Below, in pieces: positions 21,060 through 33,562 of a stretch of DNA of 64,000 bases; position 1 is the first letter of the stretch; every line of letters starts with the position of its first letter. The notes beneath the pieces are model-generated. The model made no database searches, was not told where the DNA came from, and worked only from the letters and a program-made list of their open reading frames with translations. A program made the position numbers and the translations under genes. The DNA is from Pseudeuparius sepicola (Eukaryota; Arthropoda; Insecta; Coleoptera; Anthribidae). The stretch covers positions 45,483,820-45,547,819 of the forward strand of contig OY987301.1 of assembly GCA_963920635.1 (NCBI GenBank), written 5' to 3'.

Positions 21060-23390
21060 CAGTGACAGTACCTTACCCTATATAAAGACAAAAAACTTTT
21101 AATCGATACAGGTGGTTCAAAATCCATCATATCCCCATATTTTGCAGAAAAGTATATTGCTGACAGAATATATCACGAAAATTTTAATATAAAAACTTGT
21201 AATGGTGTAAATAAATGCAGTTTAAAAGCAGACATACCGCTAAACGAATTGCTAGGCCTAAACGATCGAATTATATTCCATTTGTTTCACTTCACTTTTT
21301 CGACGGGCTAATCGGTTTTGAAGATATGAAACGCTTAAAATTAAAACACGACTTTGAAAATAATATCTTTTATAACGAAAACACCTGCATTGAAATCTTC
21401 TACAATTATAATAAAAGTTCTAATATTCTCTCACTTCTTGTAAATCCCCAAGAAACAGGCATTGCAAAAGTTCCTATTACAAGGCAGACAGGCGACGCGA
21501 TAATACACAAAAAAAGAGAAATTCCAGAAATTCTAGAAACGCTGACTACTACAAAAAAACGCCCACGTTGAAAGACAAAACCATTCTAACGAAACAAAAC
21601 TCTTGAACTTAGACCAACCGTTTACAGAATCTAATTTTGAAGAAATGAATATTGATTATTTTCTTTTCAATATCGAAGAAATAGTGGATACACCTCACAT
21701 TAATGACAAAAATCCTAATGTTGCCATAAAAGATTTTATTCGAACTGACCACTTGAATTCGGAAGAAATGCAAAAGGTCCTACAACTTTGTCGGCTTATT
21801 TCATAATTCGAAAAAAAAAAATCTTTTACAAATAAAAAAACAAATAAAAGCAATTAACGAAGATCTCATACACGAAAGTCATATCGCTACCCCTACGCAT
21901 TAAAATCTAAAGTACAACAAACAAGAAATTGAAAAATTATTAGACGACGAAATAATACGTCTTTTGTCGAGCCCTCGTTCCTCCCCAATTTGGGTAGTTC
22001 CCAAAAAAGAGGATGCGTCAGGTCAGAAAAAGTGGCGTATCGGATTATAGGAAAATTAATGAAACTACCATTGCCGATCGGTATTCTATCCCAAATACCA
22101 CCGAAGATAAATTAGGTCGCTGTTCTTATTTTACCACCTTAGATCTAGCGTCGGGATTCCACCAAATTGAGATGGATATGGATCCATACCAAAGCATACA
22201 AAATACCGCCTTTACTATAGACAATGGACACTATGAGTGCGCAAGGATGACATTGATAATTGAATATCATTGAAAATGATACTGATGATACCCAAAATAA
22301 CACGAACACAAATGAAACGGTCCACACAGCCTAAAACCCTTTACAATGCAAATAACCGAAAAATGCGTTAATTCATTTAAAAAAACAGATTATTTTTCTT
22401 CTAATGAAAAAATGCTACATAAATACGTAATCAGGCCACTACATTTTAACGAAAATTTACGAATCACAGTATCACTACCTTTAGGACACTTTAAACCGGA
22501 AGTTATAACTTTTATCAGGGAATATGTGGAACACAAAAAGGCTTATTGTTCTAATATTTTTCGTGAAACCTTTCAAAACTCTTCTTTTAAATTTATTCAA
22601 AGTTCAACATATTTAGATGACGTAGACACATACGTGGAACAAAAAGAAATAATAAAGTACCATCACGGGGACAAGGCATGGCGAAATGTCTCTCAGAAAA
22701 CGCTATTTTTGGCCCAAACTTAAGATAGATGTAGAAAAATATATAAATAACTGTGACATCTGCCAGTTATCTAAATACGATAGGAATCCCCTGTAATGAT
22801 ATTTAATATAATAACAGACACGTTTCAAATGGAAAATCAAAAATTTTCTACTAATAGACTCATTTTCGCGATATACGCATGCTTATAAAATTGCAGGAGC
22901 GTCAGCAATAAATACTAAGTATTGACTGCCTTTTACAATTTGCAACTGACCACGGGTTACTAAGGACAATTGTGTGCGACATCACTGAATTCAATATTAC
23001 CACACTAAAAGATCTCATAAAATTACATACAATTAACATCCATTTTACGTCACCAAACAATTCTAATAATAACTATAGTCGAGCTTCTACATTCCACGCT
23101 TATAGAGCATATTATAAGATGTCTAAGATTATGGGACAGCGAAAGTCGCATTTTCAAACTAATGTATTTATGCCATTCGCATATAATAGCACCATTCATT
23201 GTGTTACTAAACAAACCCCCTTCGACATTGTAAGCGGCCACACAAATAGTGTGAATGCATTCGATACAACTGCCAAAATGTTGATTAACGAATACATTAA
23301 CGAAGACAAAAGCGGAACATCCCTACTTTATGATAAAAAAAATAATCCAAAAACGCAACGAAAAGCGCGAAGGCCCAATATCCTATAGAG
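21060..23390 (+). pseudogene. Decayed errantivirus-like (gypsy-type) pol: protease, RT, integrase
   Basis: Pieces of pol in the usual order and on one strand. A retropepsin active site 'LLIDTGGSKSIIS' lies at about 21096-21140, with the protease C-terminal part at 21215-21571. The RT lead-in is at 21603-21806. The RT N-terminal region '[20 protein letters not shown]' to '[12 protein letters not shown]' is at 22013-22273. A jump follows, losing the YxDD block and RNase H. A linker segment is at 22346-22723, then an integrase zinc-type 'NNCDICQLSKYDRNP' at about 22745-22795 and integrase core pieces at 22972-23388. Stops, frameshifts and large deletions make it nonfunctional. It is clearly related to the younger copy at 53.8-59.7 kb. 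Confidence 0.85.
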
Positions 23391-23466
23391 AGAATTCAAC
23401 GCCTGCCAATATGAACCAATGAAATGATATGATTTTTGAAATATTAACCAATCAGGTGATGATTAT

Positions 23467-24265
23467 AGTGATTATTTCCCTTATACTGCTTGCATCCAAT
23501 AAGGTAGCTCCTTCAATAAAAATACAACCAATCATATGCCTCTGCTAGCGATAATAATTGCACTTGTGCAAATTATCGCGGTAATTGCACTTGTGCAAAG
23601 TATCACTTCGTTGCTTAGCAACCGCGATACTGTTGGATACAAACACGTACCTACTTCTTAAAGTTTGTGTGTCTCACACTGTTCTAAATTATGCAGCTTA
23701 TAAATTATGTTGCGGTACTATTAAGCATTGTATCAATGAATTTATATAACTTTTACATTGCTAAATTTTTGTTATAATAATTAGAGCTCCGTCTCCGTTT
23801 AAATTTATTACACATTCAGAAAATAAACCAACGCTGACAGGGTGTAGGTATAATCGCATTTGCCTTGGATGTCAATAAACTCTTTCAAAATGAATCGTTT
23901 TGAAAATGTAAACATAGAAAAAAATTAATATAGAAATTATTAAATCGGTATTCAAGAAATAATTTCGACAAATACCACTCGCGCCGGAAATTTTTCTAGA
24001 TAATTTTATTCTCAAGCCCTACCTATTTTGCCCATTAGCAAAACCACTCGTACAAATTGGGTTTTTATTTTATACTCGTGATCTTTCTAGGCAAAATAGC
24101 GCTTTCGAAAAAATTATCGATAAAATTTCCGGCACTTGTGATATTACATACGATAATTTACACAAGTGAAATTATCGCTAGCAGAAGCAGAGGCATATAA
24201 TTGGTTGGATTTTTATGGAAGGAGTTACCTTATTGAATGCAAGCAGTAGGAGGGAAATAATCGCT
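23467..24265. mobile_element. Palindromic insertion (about 800 bp) inside the decayed retroelement
   Basis: The left end AGTGATTATTTCCCTTATAC (23467) pairs with the right end ending GGGAAATAATCGCT (24265). Pairing covers about 150 bp per arm, including 'caataaggtagctccttca', 'atatgcctctgctagcgata' and 'gcacttgtgcaaattatcg'. The middle has no coding sequence. It separates the pol and env relics. A clear target duplication was not found. Confidence 0.75.
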
Positions 24266-24536
24266 GAAATCCTACTCTCTTAGTTACGTCCTACAATTAC
24301 GCTAAACCAATATTGCGGCAGCTAAAACTGATGACCCGATAACTTCTTCACATTACTAAATTTAATATAGGACTAGAAGATACCTATGTTTTTAATTAAC
24401 ACATTGATCTTTAAATATCTATTAGCACAAAAACATATGCAGAACCGAAAGTTCAACCTAAATGACAGCTGTCCTAAGTTTTAACCATGGTACCTAGTTA
24501 AATTTATATACGGCTACTTAAGTAAAACATTAATCT

Positions 24537-24608
24537 GACTCAATGGTCTAGAGCCATGATTCTCGCTTTGCGTACAATAGGTCGCTTGTTCAAATCCCGG
24601 TTGTGGCT
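24537..24608 (+). pseudogene. tRNA-Pro-like pseudogene
   Basis: A 72-nt segment follows the tRNA-Pro layout: GTCTAG after TGG, GATTCTCGCTTTG at the anticodon arm and TTCAAATCCCGG at the T arm. The anticodon reads TGC where tRNA-Pro has TGG, the anticodon stem (CTCGC/ACAAT) no longer pairs, and the acceptor stem has at least two mismatches. It is therefore a decayed tRNA or a tRNA-derived SINE head. B-box and A-box-like sequences persist. Confidence 0.6.
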
Positions 24609-25139
24609 GTTTTTTTTATTTTTTAAATTACATTTTGAAGAGGGAAATATTTATAATTCTTAAAGTTAATTTATTCCCAAGAAGTTGGGTTGTTAAATTA
24701 TGGCTATATAATTATACATACACACTGAATAATTCCTAAACTATTTGCAGTTGTTAAATTCTCTTTTTAAATACTCCTGCTGCGCAGTCGTGGTATTTTC
24801 AGCTTTGGGATTGTAATTCGTAAAATTAACGAAAGGTATTATCGATAATAGGCACACCACTTGTTATATTACCCCTGAAAATGCAACTGCATTTTGAAAA
24901 GAACCCCCTTCGATCAAAAATCAAACCTCATTTCAGAAAAGTAACACTTGTCAATGACTTAAGGCTAAACTATACCTAAGAAAATACTACATAAGAAAAA
25001 TCTTAAACGTCCAAGGAAATTTACAAATCAATATCTTTTACAGAATAACTAATTGAAAGACGATAATAAACCTCCCGACATTCCTGATAATCCTGATCCT
25101 GACATCCCGAGCACTACTAGTGTTGGAAATAAAAATTAA

Positions 25140-26548
25140 CGACCTTAAAGATACCCCGGGCATTTAACTCTTTAAATTAGGAAATGCTCAGATAATAATT
25201 AAGAAACACACTTTTATCCATTATGTACAAATCGAACCCCTAAGAGACGAAGTAGAAAATTTAATTTCTATATATAATAATTTGAATCAATCTATTTGTA
25301 AGCCTAAGAAATAATTACGAAATGATTACGAAAATTAAAATTTTTAATTTTTAAATTTAAATTATGAAAATTTAAAACCCTTAATTTTAAAAGTAGAAAA
25401 TAAGATAAAAGGTATATAAGTTTTAATAAACGTAGTAAGCGCGGCCTTTTTAAAATTATATAGGTACCATAAATAAGTGGTTTACAGGATTTCGATGCGA
25501 CCTGATGGAGTAAAATACGATAACGCTATACGCACTCTTGAAAATAATCAACAGAAAATATTATCGGAAACTAATAACCAGATTTCACTATTTAAAAAAT
25601 TGATTGACCATTATAGCAACTCAAGTTAGTAATCAACAAAAGGTTTCAGAGTATATGGAACACTTTTATGAAAGAGTCCTGAAAGTGTACTGCATACCCC
25701 AAATCTAATTTTCGTCAATGCAAATGTTATTATTAGCCTCATTGATATCTTAGAAAACGCCATGTCATTTTCTCACATGCATACGTTTCATCCGGACATT
25801 CTAAGTACTGACGATTTAAAAGAAACTTTAAGAAACATTATTCTTCCGACGAAATTGTGCACCTAAATCTGTATGACTGGTACTCTATCACTTGTGTCCC
25901 ATCCCTTCATCGGAAAATTCCATAATTTTACCTCTAAAATCCTACTTGGCTCTGAGCAATGCCAACTACCAGTACATGGTATGGTAATTAAATATCCAAC
26001 AGCAAGGCGCATTCCTTAATACTTCCCGCCATTAAAACTACTGCAATAAAAAAAAAACGGCATTTTGGAAAACTGCATATAAAAATATATCCCTTAACGA
26101 ACTACCTACCCCCAGACCTACCCTTCGAAAACACATCGACTCAATCAGCCCAGTTGTCATGGAAGAATTTCAAGAAACAGTTACTATGGATTGGATTATA
26201 CGGATATTTACAATAACGATAATAATAGTATTGATTGGATATGGAATCTACTACTGCAGAAAGCTTTGGATACGCTCAACGTCTCTAAAAAACAAGAAAG
26301 AAGAACAGGAAGAAAAGGAGGTGCCTACTTCGATCCTTTTCATTCCCGAAGAAGAACAGAACAGAACAGAAGGTTCTGAGACATCAAAAGAAGAATCTCA
26401 AGAACCAGTGCAGCGTAAGCAAAAGCGTCTTTATAAACACATTTGCATAACATTCGGGCGTCAGATTAAATCGAGCACTCCTTGTAACGCGTTTCATCCA
26501 ATAAACCTTCTTAAAAAAACCTACTGTTGCACTGATTCATGTAATTAA
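25140..26548 (+). pseudogene. Decayed env of the errantivirus-like element
   Basis: Fragments match the intact env at 57.9-59.5 kb in order. An N-terminal piece with 'LGNAQIIIKKHTFIHYV' starts at about 25170. A coiled-coil region with 'IRTLENNQQKILSETNNQIS' lies at about 25525-25620. A C-terminal piece is open from 26159 to 26548, with a hydrophobic membrane anchor at codons 10-30 ('IFTITIIIVLIGYGIYYC') and a charged, Glu/Lys-rich cytoplasmic tail. The middle has stops and missing parts. In the family, env is an F-type fusion protein that sits in the membrane. Here it is not functional. Confidence 0.7.
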
Positions 26549-26818
26549 CTCCGCACCAGCTAACTAGGACAACGCCGTTAATAAGGGGTTTTAATACACT
26601 TCTGAAAAAATATATTTATGTATTTTTGGCTGACTTTAGAATTTTTTCAGATTCGTATTAATAAACCACCGTCAGCTGAGATTACCTACTTTCACTTTCT
26701 CATCCCGGGGTAACTTTGTCACCTAGGTACGCAACTATTTTGTTTCTCGTTTTTTTATGATTATATTTTTTTTGTTTTCCAACGTTTCTCTTTTGTTACA
26801 AGTACTAACTGAATAAAA
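26549..26818. other. Intergenic stretch, possible left end of the pogo-like element
   Basis: 'GGGGTAACTTTGTCACCTAG' at 26706-26725 has a loose inverse near 28370-28386 ('AAGGTGACAGGGTAGCC') and a loose direct repeat near 28316. Ends of the pogo-like element are tentative. Confidence 0.3.
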
Positions 26819-27726
26819 ATGGTGAGAAATTTTAAAAAACGCCGGGGACCCGGAATTATCGGAATTATACTAAAGAGAATCACCAAGAAGCCATGGATGC
26901 TGTCAAAACTGGCATGTTCAAAAACGAGCAGTGGAATTGTTCAAAAACTCACGAGCCACTCTTGTAAGATAAAATAAAAAATGCGTCCACCCCACTGCAG
27001 GAGCAGATGGCAGATACACTTGGGCAGGTGGCCAACCGGGGCTTTCCGTTAAAAAATACTTTGATAAACAAGGTAGAGTAGTGAGTGTGTTTAAAGATAA
27101 TAATTATCCAGGAGGATTTTGTTATAAAAAGGAACAACCTGTCAGTGCGCATGGCCACAGACATAAAGGAAGCGCGATCATTCTAGACAAAGACGATGTG
27201 TTGGAATATGGAGCAGCAACTTGGAAGAAAGTTGGTGTGCTGATGGTCCCCCTGGAACCGTATACAGGAATCCTATTTTAGGCTGGTTTCAACCAGTTTT
27301 AAAGATAGTTTTTCAAAGTGTTGCTACCATATGAACAAAACACAAGAAGGGGGAGCAAAAACAGTGGTTATCGGTGATAATTTAGCCAGCCATTTTGCCC
27401 TTACTTATACAGGCTGTCAAAGAGCACAATATTTATATGTGTCCACCCCCGGCCCATGCCACTTGAATAATGCAGCCACTACATGTGACTGTTTTCGACC
27501 ATTTAAACAGAAAATGGCGAAAGGAAAGCCGCTACATAGGCACCCTGACTAAAGAACAATTTCCCGCCCCGTTCTTGCAAAGCTCTGGGCTCAGATTAAT
27601 GAAAGCGTCGAGAAAAAACTAAAATCTTGGTTTCGGACCGCAGGCCTACACCCCATGGACCCAAACAAAGTTTTAAGGAATATCGCCCGGGTTTTGCCTA
27701 CCAATCCTGGTTTTGCCTACCAATAG
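26819..27726 (+). pseudogene. pogo/Tigger-like DDE transposase pseudogene
   Basis: Start ATG 26819, last codon before TAG 27724-27726, spread over several frames. The N-terminus reads 'MVRNFKKRRGPG' then 'EAMDAVKTGMFKNEQWN', resembling the psq-type helix-turn-helix of pogo-like transposases. A middle piece has 'PPGTVYRNPILGWFQPV'. A DDE-core piece at 27331-27552 has 'VVIGDNLASHFALTY', the second catalytic Asp block, followed by 'FRPFKQKM'. The C-terminal piece has 'LKSWFRTAGLHPMDPNKVL'. Frames change at least three times and a 14-bp direct duplication (TTTTGCCTACCAAT) sits at the end. It is dead; length is close to a shortened family member. Confidence 0.8.
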
Positions 27727-30170
27727 GTTTCTCGCTCCCTTGACGCCAGTCTGGTGGACATGCTAAAATAAATACGGGGCACATCAGACGAACGGAAAAA
27801 AAATGAAGAGGGAAGAAGGTTGAGCTTGGACTCGAAATAAACAGAATATACACAAAATCTACGTAGCCAGTTACACAGGATATATCCGGTGTTCTCTTGA
27901 AAACAAAGAAGACGTCCCCTCCTAAACATAATAAGCTAATAAATATTACGAAAAAGTTTTGGGGACTCGGGATGATACTGGTAAGTGTGGAATTTGCTTA
28001 ACTACAACAGCACTCTCGACTGGATCCATTGTTTAAGATGCAATAAGGAGAGCGTTCGAGGTGTGTGGATGAGACCGAATATGACGAAGAGCGATGTTGA
28101 CTATCCTTCACAGCAATACAATAAAGTCGCTAAATTAAAGTTTTTCGCGTAGGTTTTCCTGCGTTCCTTAGTTTGTACACCCTATAGGTGTGATTTAGGC
28201 GCCCAATGTTTGAGAAAATAAAGTTTACTTTTTACTGAAAGTCTTGTGTTTTTCCCTTAAACAAAAAGAGAATAGTATAACGTACCTAGCATTTTCCATG
28301 CCCAGTTTTATACCGGGGTTACTTTAGTCACTAAACTAAAGAGAACGCGATTTAAATCGTACTTCAATAAGGTGACAGGGTAGCCGAAGACTCGAAAAAT
28401 AGTTAACTTATGGAAATTCTGACTGCATTATTCAATCCGCAATAATAGCCCACTTGGTTTATTAAAATTATTTAATTATATAAAGAGATTGCCATAATAA
28501 ATAAGATGGGTATAGTAGAATAGGTCCCAAAAACATGGCAAAGTAGCCCGGTATTTATTTTTTCACCTGTGACGTTGACTGAAATACGAATATTTCAGTC
28601 AACGCCCGTGATTAAATTTTTTTACATCATGTCTGAATCGCCCTGTAATTTAAAAGATACTCCGGATATTTTTAAAACCTTATTTTTTTTCACCATTAAT
28701 TTCGCAATTCAATATTTATTAAGTACCTATCTCAAATCCAAAATTGTTATCAATTATTGTATTTAAAATAGCAGTAAAAATTAAAAAAAATTAAATGAAA
28801 TCAAACTTTGATCACTTAATACAACGATAAACAGAGAGAATTTAATGGTGAATTCAATGGTTTTATTTATTTTTTGTTAATAAAAATAGGTTTCCATCCC
28901 CGAGGAGATTCTCAGGCAGGTTTATGGTCTTGTTTATAGTACCTACTATAATTTAAACCCTCCCAAAATAAGACCAATCTTTTTAAATCGTTTATATTAA
29001 CATATAAGTACCTATATAGTTAATAAAAACTCGACGTTTTTCTCCTATGATTTGGAGCTGTTTTAAGAGTTTATTAACTATTTGTTCATTCTTACATTAA
29101 ACAAGTTTGGTATTTTTTGGGAAACTCAAAAATTGTATAAAATGGCCCTAATTCATACATGTTTCTGAACAAGCTGACTTGATAATATCAAGTAGGTCAA
29201 CAATAAACCATTTAAACATTTTTAATGGACTACTATTTTTAGAGGGTGTTTTGTTTTGGAGATTTCGTCATGATATTGGAGGCTAAAAATATCAAAATGT
29301 TGAATATAAAAATATCTATCAAAATTGGGGGATTAAAATAATAAACTTAATGTGACTCGTTAAATTGGAAGTAGTTGCGATGGTCTGATTATAGTAAAAT
29401 GTATTTCCGCACCAGTAAACCCCTAAAAATTTGTGGAAAATTACTACAGCACTGATGTTTTAGAGAATTGGCGAAAGCACTGGTATTACGGTGACTGAAA
29501 TTTTATTCACTGGGGTGTGGACTGTGGACGGCGTATATTATAACAGGCTTCGAGTATTATTGCTTCTGAAGTAGGAAAAATGTTTTTACTTATGTTGCAC
29601 ATTATATTAAAAAGTCCAAGTTTATGAAATGTAATAAGCAGCAGGGGATATCTACCTAAATCCAATAAACGACAATTTAAATGGCATTGTTATTTGAACC
29701 ATCCATGCGTTTTGGAGAGACGGTTTGACATCCATTCTATTATTTACGCATCCTATATCCATCGATTACATACATTTCTTTTCACAAACTGTTGACTGTT
29801 CACAAACTGATCTTCAATCCTCTATAATTAAAATTGTGGTCGCAGGTCTCAGCCATAAATATCTGGCTAACAGAAAAAAAAATATATAGCTTGAGTGGCT
29901 ATATTATAGGTCTGTGACCTGGGCGTATGTAATTTATTTACCTTTTACAGAATTGGTGAATGCGCGGGTATTACTGTTATCGAATTTATTCACTGGAGCA
30001 ACGATATAGATTAGCTTATGTAATAGATTATAGAATATTATAGAGTAGAATATACTTACTAGCATTGCCGAAATCGTCCTCAAAAAATCCTGGCAAACCA
30101 ACTTTAAATAAACTTTAAATTTGAAACGAAAAAAATTAAAACTGTTAAAATAAAAGGACTCGATACTAAG
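27727..30170. other. Gene-free AT-rich stretch with scattered repeats
   Basis: Contains the 28574 hairpin and two diverged direct copies of 'agaattggYgaaWgcRcKgg' (29462 and 29950) with 'tttattcactgg' after each. An 'aaatgKcattgttatttKarcc' block at 29678 recurs at 33186, beyond the next palindrome. A copy of the 3.4-kb inverted-repeat family lies at about 30060-30178. No genes recognised. Confidence 0.4.
28574..28603. other. Perfect 13-bp stem, 4-nt loop hairpin
   Basis: GTTGACTGAAATA, loop CGAA, then the exact complement. It is isolated, with no poly-T tract or gene context that would define it as a terminator or small RNA. Confidence 0.7.
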
Positions 30171-30180
30171 TTGAGGTATA

Positions 30181-33042
30181 CAGGGTGGTCATTCTTACAG
30201 TGTATACCATTGGGATATCCGAAAGGGTAAGAGCGTGGGTTAAATTAGAGAAAAGTTGCGTTTTTGTATGCCTTTCAATAATCTAAAAGAAAAGAAATCT
30301 AAGATATCTTGGGTAGTTTCTGAAATATTGCTGAAAAACTGAAAATATGCGTTTTCTTTCTTCCTTCATAACTTTTTTATATTTAATGGAAAATGTACGA
30401 AACCTGGCATCTTACATTTCTCGCTGTGAGCTTTTCAATGGAGATGTCAAATATTTCCTACGCTAGCTAGATTCTGAAATATTCATAGCAACTTTTGAGT
30501 TTTTAAAAGAATGGTTGCTGGTTAAACGGTTTTCTAAACGTATTCATTAGGTTGTCGTATTTCTGGATAAAGTTCACCATACCTTGCCATAGCTGTTCTT
30601 GAATTGCGATAATTTCTGTTGTAAATGTTGTATACATACCGAGACGTTCTTCTGCCGAAAAGTCTATAGGTACCGTAAACAATAATATCAGAATCTTTAT
30701 TTTTTAATTTCACTCAAGCCTCTTTTATTATACAACACACAACATAATACAGCACTTTAACTAATAATAAATAATATTTTGACACATTGTGGAACAGCTT
30801 TATTGTTTGTTTTTTTTCATGGCAACTTGATATTAACGAATAAATACAAAAATGACGTTTTAAGGGGGCCATTGAAGTTTTAAATCCAATGTATACCCCG
30901 ATTACTGTAAGAAGTCCCGATTTTGTCAGATGACATTCTCCACAAAATCCCTAGGAATTTGTTGTTAACCAGGGGTATAACATTGGTATATGTGTCTCAA
31001 CCAGTTAATGACGTCACTCATTGATTTATGATGTGAAAAGTTACCCAAGTGATACGAAAAAAAGTGCATAATAAAATAAAAACCCTATTGCAATCACGAT
31101 TATGCCGCTACAAATAAAAATAACTATGACTACAACTCATTTTAATAATAATTTCAAACGTCATGGAAACACTTTCGTTTTGGTATTTTGTAATAATCAG
31201 CTGCTTTTGGCAGCGTCTAGGGGCGGACTCGGGCAAATTTAGCTTCGGTGTGTCAAAGTGACAGTGAAGGTTTTCCAGATCGTTCAAACTGGTTCAAACA
31301 TTCGGTAATGAAAATATTCGCGGGTTTTCTACGTTTCGTGAGTTTTACCGTCATCTGTGTTTGTGTTACTTTTCGTGTTATTAGTGCAAATGGGCTCGTT
31401 ACTGACCTGAACTTATGACCCGGTTGCATTTTTTGCTGCATTGATGCCAACTTAGGATATCGAAATTACCAATTGACAGTCCAAGTAAGGACTTCTTAAA
31501 ATAATTTGAGTATATGATACATCAATGAAATCGATTTTAAAAATCCAATATAGCGGCCATAAAAAAATCAAAAACTGCTATGAATATTTCAGAATATAGT
31601 TGGCGTAGGAAATATTTGCCATTTCCATTGAAAGGCTCACATCGAGAAATGTAAGATTTCATAAATTGTCCACAGAGCTGGGCAGGGCTTGAGTGCTTTG
31701 GGCTTGCAAAAGTGCTTCAAGCTCTTTGAGGGCTTGAAAGCCCTGTGCTCGAAGCTCTTTCTTATTTCTGTAATCGGGACTTGGTAATCGAATTACTTCA
31801 TAAACGTGCTTGGTAATTTGTAATTGAAAAAAAGGAATTTAAGCCCTTTAAATGTGCTTCAATTACTTTTTAATGTCTACAAGGGCTTGCAAGCACAAAA
31901 AAGAGCTTTGAGCACTTCTTAAGTGCTTCAAGACCTCCCAAATATTTACGCGTCCTTTTAAAAAATTATAGCATTATTGAAAAAAAACTTGTCCAGCGTC
32001 CAGTAACCGGCGCCGCCAGCGCGCCATAAGGAATAGTATTGAAATTTTGTACACAGGGTTCTGGGCTGTGGCCAATTCGATGGCACTATCCATTTTATTC
32101 TTGAAAAAATGCCTAATATGGTTTTGTGTTTTTTTGGGGGTTTTCTTTTGATAATAGTAGGCCATGGAATAAGCCCATTTCAAAAAATTATACGCTGAAA
32201 TGTGGAGCTCTTCAAGTACTATAGGCTATAGGTTGAAGAAGAAAAATTTGAAGATCGGCCAATCTTTCGAAAAATACGGAATTGTCTCGACTCAAAGTGA
32301 AAAACACTGTATATCGATCTATTTCTATTTTAACGTTAAGACCAAGTTGAGGAACTGTGTAACTGAGGTTAATTCAATCAAACTTGCCCTCTGCTTTTTC
32401 AATCTTACTTTTAATTTTAAAGTATACAGAATATTACATAACTATATAACGATATACCCATAACCTATACACTTCATAACCATATCACATCATATCCCAC
32501 TTTCATTATAAATAAGAAAACAAGTTACTTAAGTGCTTTGGCTCTTGGAAGTGCTTTAAAGTCCTTTCATTTTCATTGTGCTTTAAGCCCTTTCAATGCG
32601 CTTTAAGCTCTCTCATTGTGCTTTAAGCCCTTTCACTGTGCTTTAAGCACTCTTATTATACGCAAGTCCTTTTTAGCAGGGCTTTGTGCTTGGAGTTCAA
32701 TTACTTTATAAGAGTAATTGGTAATTTCAAGTTCTTTCAAAAAGTTAATTGTAATTTGTGCTTGAAGATTGAAGCACATTAAGCAAGAACTTAGGGCTTA
32801 GGGCTTCAAGCACATTTACAGCTCTGATTGTCCATTACATATAAAAAATTTATGAAGGAAGAAAGAAAACGCATATTTTCAGTTTTTCAGCAATATTTCA
32901 GGAAGTACCCAAGATGTCTTAGATTTCTTTTCAGATTATTGAAAGTCATACAAAAACGCAACTTTCCTCTAATTTAATCCAAGCTGTATCTGTTACCGTT
33001 TCGGATATCCCAATGGTATGCACTATAAGAGTGACCATCCTG
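30181..33042. mobile_element. TA-flanked palindromic element (Tc1/mariner type) carrying a nested hAT-type MITE
   Basis: TA precedes CAGGGTGGTCATTCTTACAG (30181) and follows the inverse end GAGTGACCATCCTG (33042). The arms pair over about 310 bp (30181-30490 against 31570-31672 plus 32827-33042). Shared blocks include 'gaaaatatgcgttttctttc' and 'ggaaatatttgccatttcc'-like sequence. The right arm is interrupted by the insertion at 31673-32826. The spacer (about 30490-31560) has no recognisable transposase. Confidence 0.8.
31673..32826. mobile_element. hAT-type MITE with 8-bp target duplication, nested
   Basis: Ends CAGAGCTG…CAGCTCTG are perfect inverses. ATTGTCCA flanks it on both sides (31665-31672 and 32827-32834), the 8-bp duplication expected of hAT elements. 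The interior is degenerate 'AAGTGCTTTAAGCCCTTTC' and 'GGCTTGCAAGCAC' repeats. No transposase-like frame is seen. The same left end (CAGAGCTGGGCA) occurs at 3654. Confidence 0.85.
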
Positions 33043-33044
33043 TA

Positions 33045-33560
33045 TATGTATTTTAATTTAGTTATTACTTTTTATATAAATATTCATGCAAAATATTCGG
33101 TGTGCCTCGCCGAAAACAATAAGAAATATAATTAAATTTAAATTATGTAAATGTAGGAAATATAAAGCCAGTAAAGAAACAGTTTAAATGTCATTGTTAT
33201 TTTAGCCATCCCTACGTTTTGTGTGTTCTGGTATTTTTGCTTCATATTTTTGATGTATAAAACTTATTTTTCCAAATATAGAATGAAATAGAAAGTAATA
33301 CCTATTCTTGACCATAATTATTTGGTCACAGAGTTTTTTTTGTATTGGTTGTGATGTGGAAGTATAAGTAAAATATCGCTTGTATTGCTATTAAAATAAT
33401 AATGATAACAGTAACAGTAGTATAGTAGGCGAACCCGAGAAGCAACCACATACATACATTATGGGATATGGGATACCAAAGAAAAGCGGAGTCTGCCGCT
33501 GAAATCACTGTCGGCGTTTAAGAAAAATTAATCGGCGGCGTATTGTTTAGGTACTTCTAT
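33045..33560. other. Gene-free stretch
   Basis: AT-rich, nothing recognised apart from the repeat block at 33186 shared with 29678. Confidence 0.3.
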
Positions 33561-33562
33561 AC

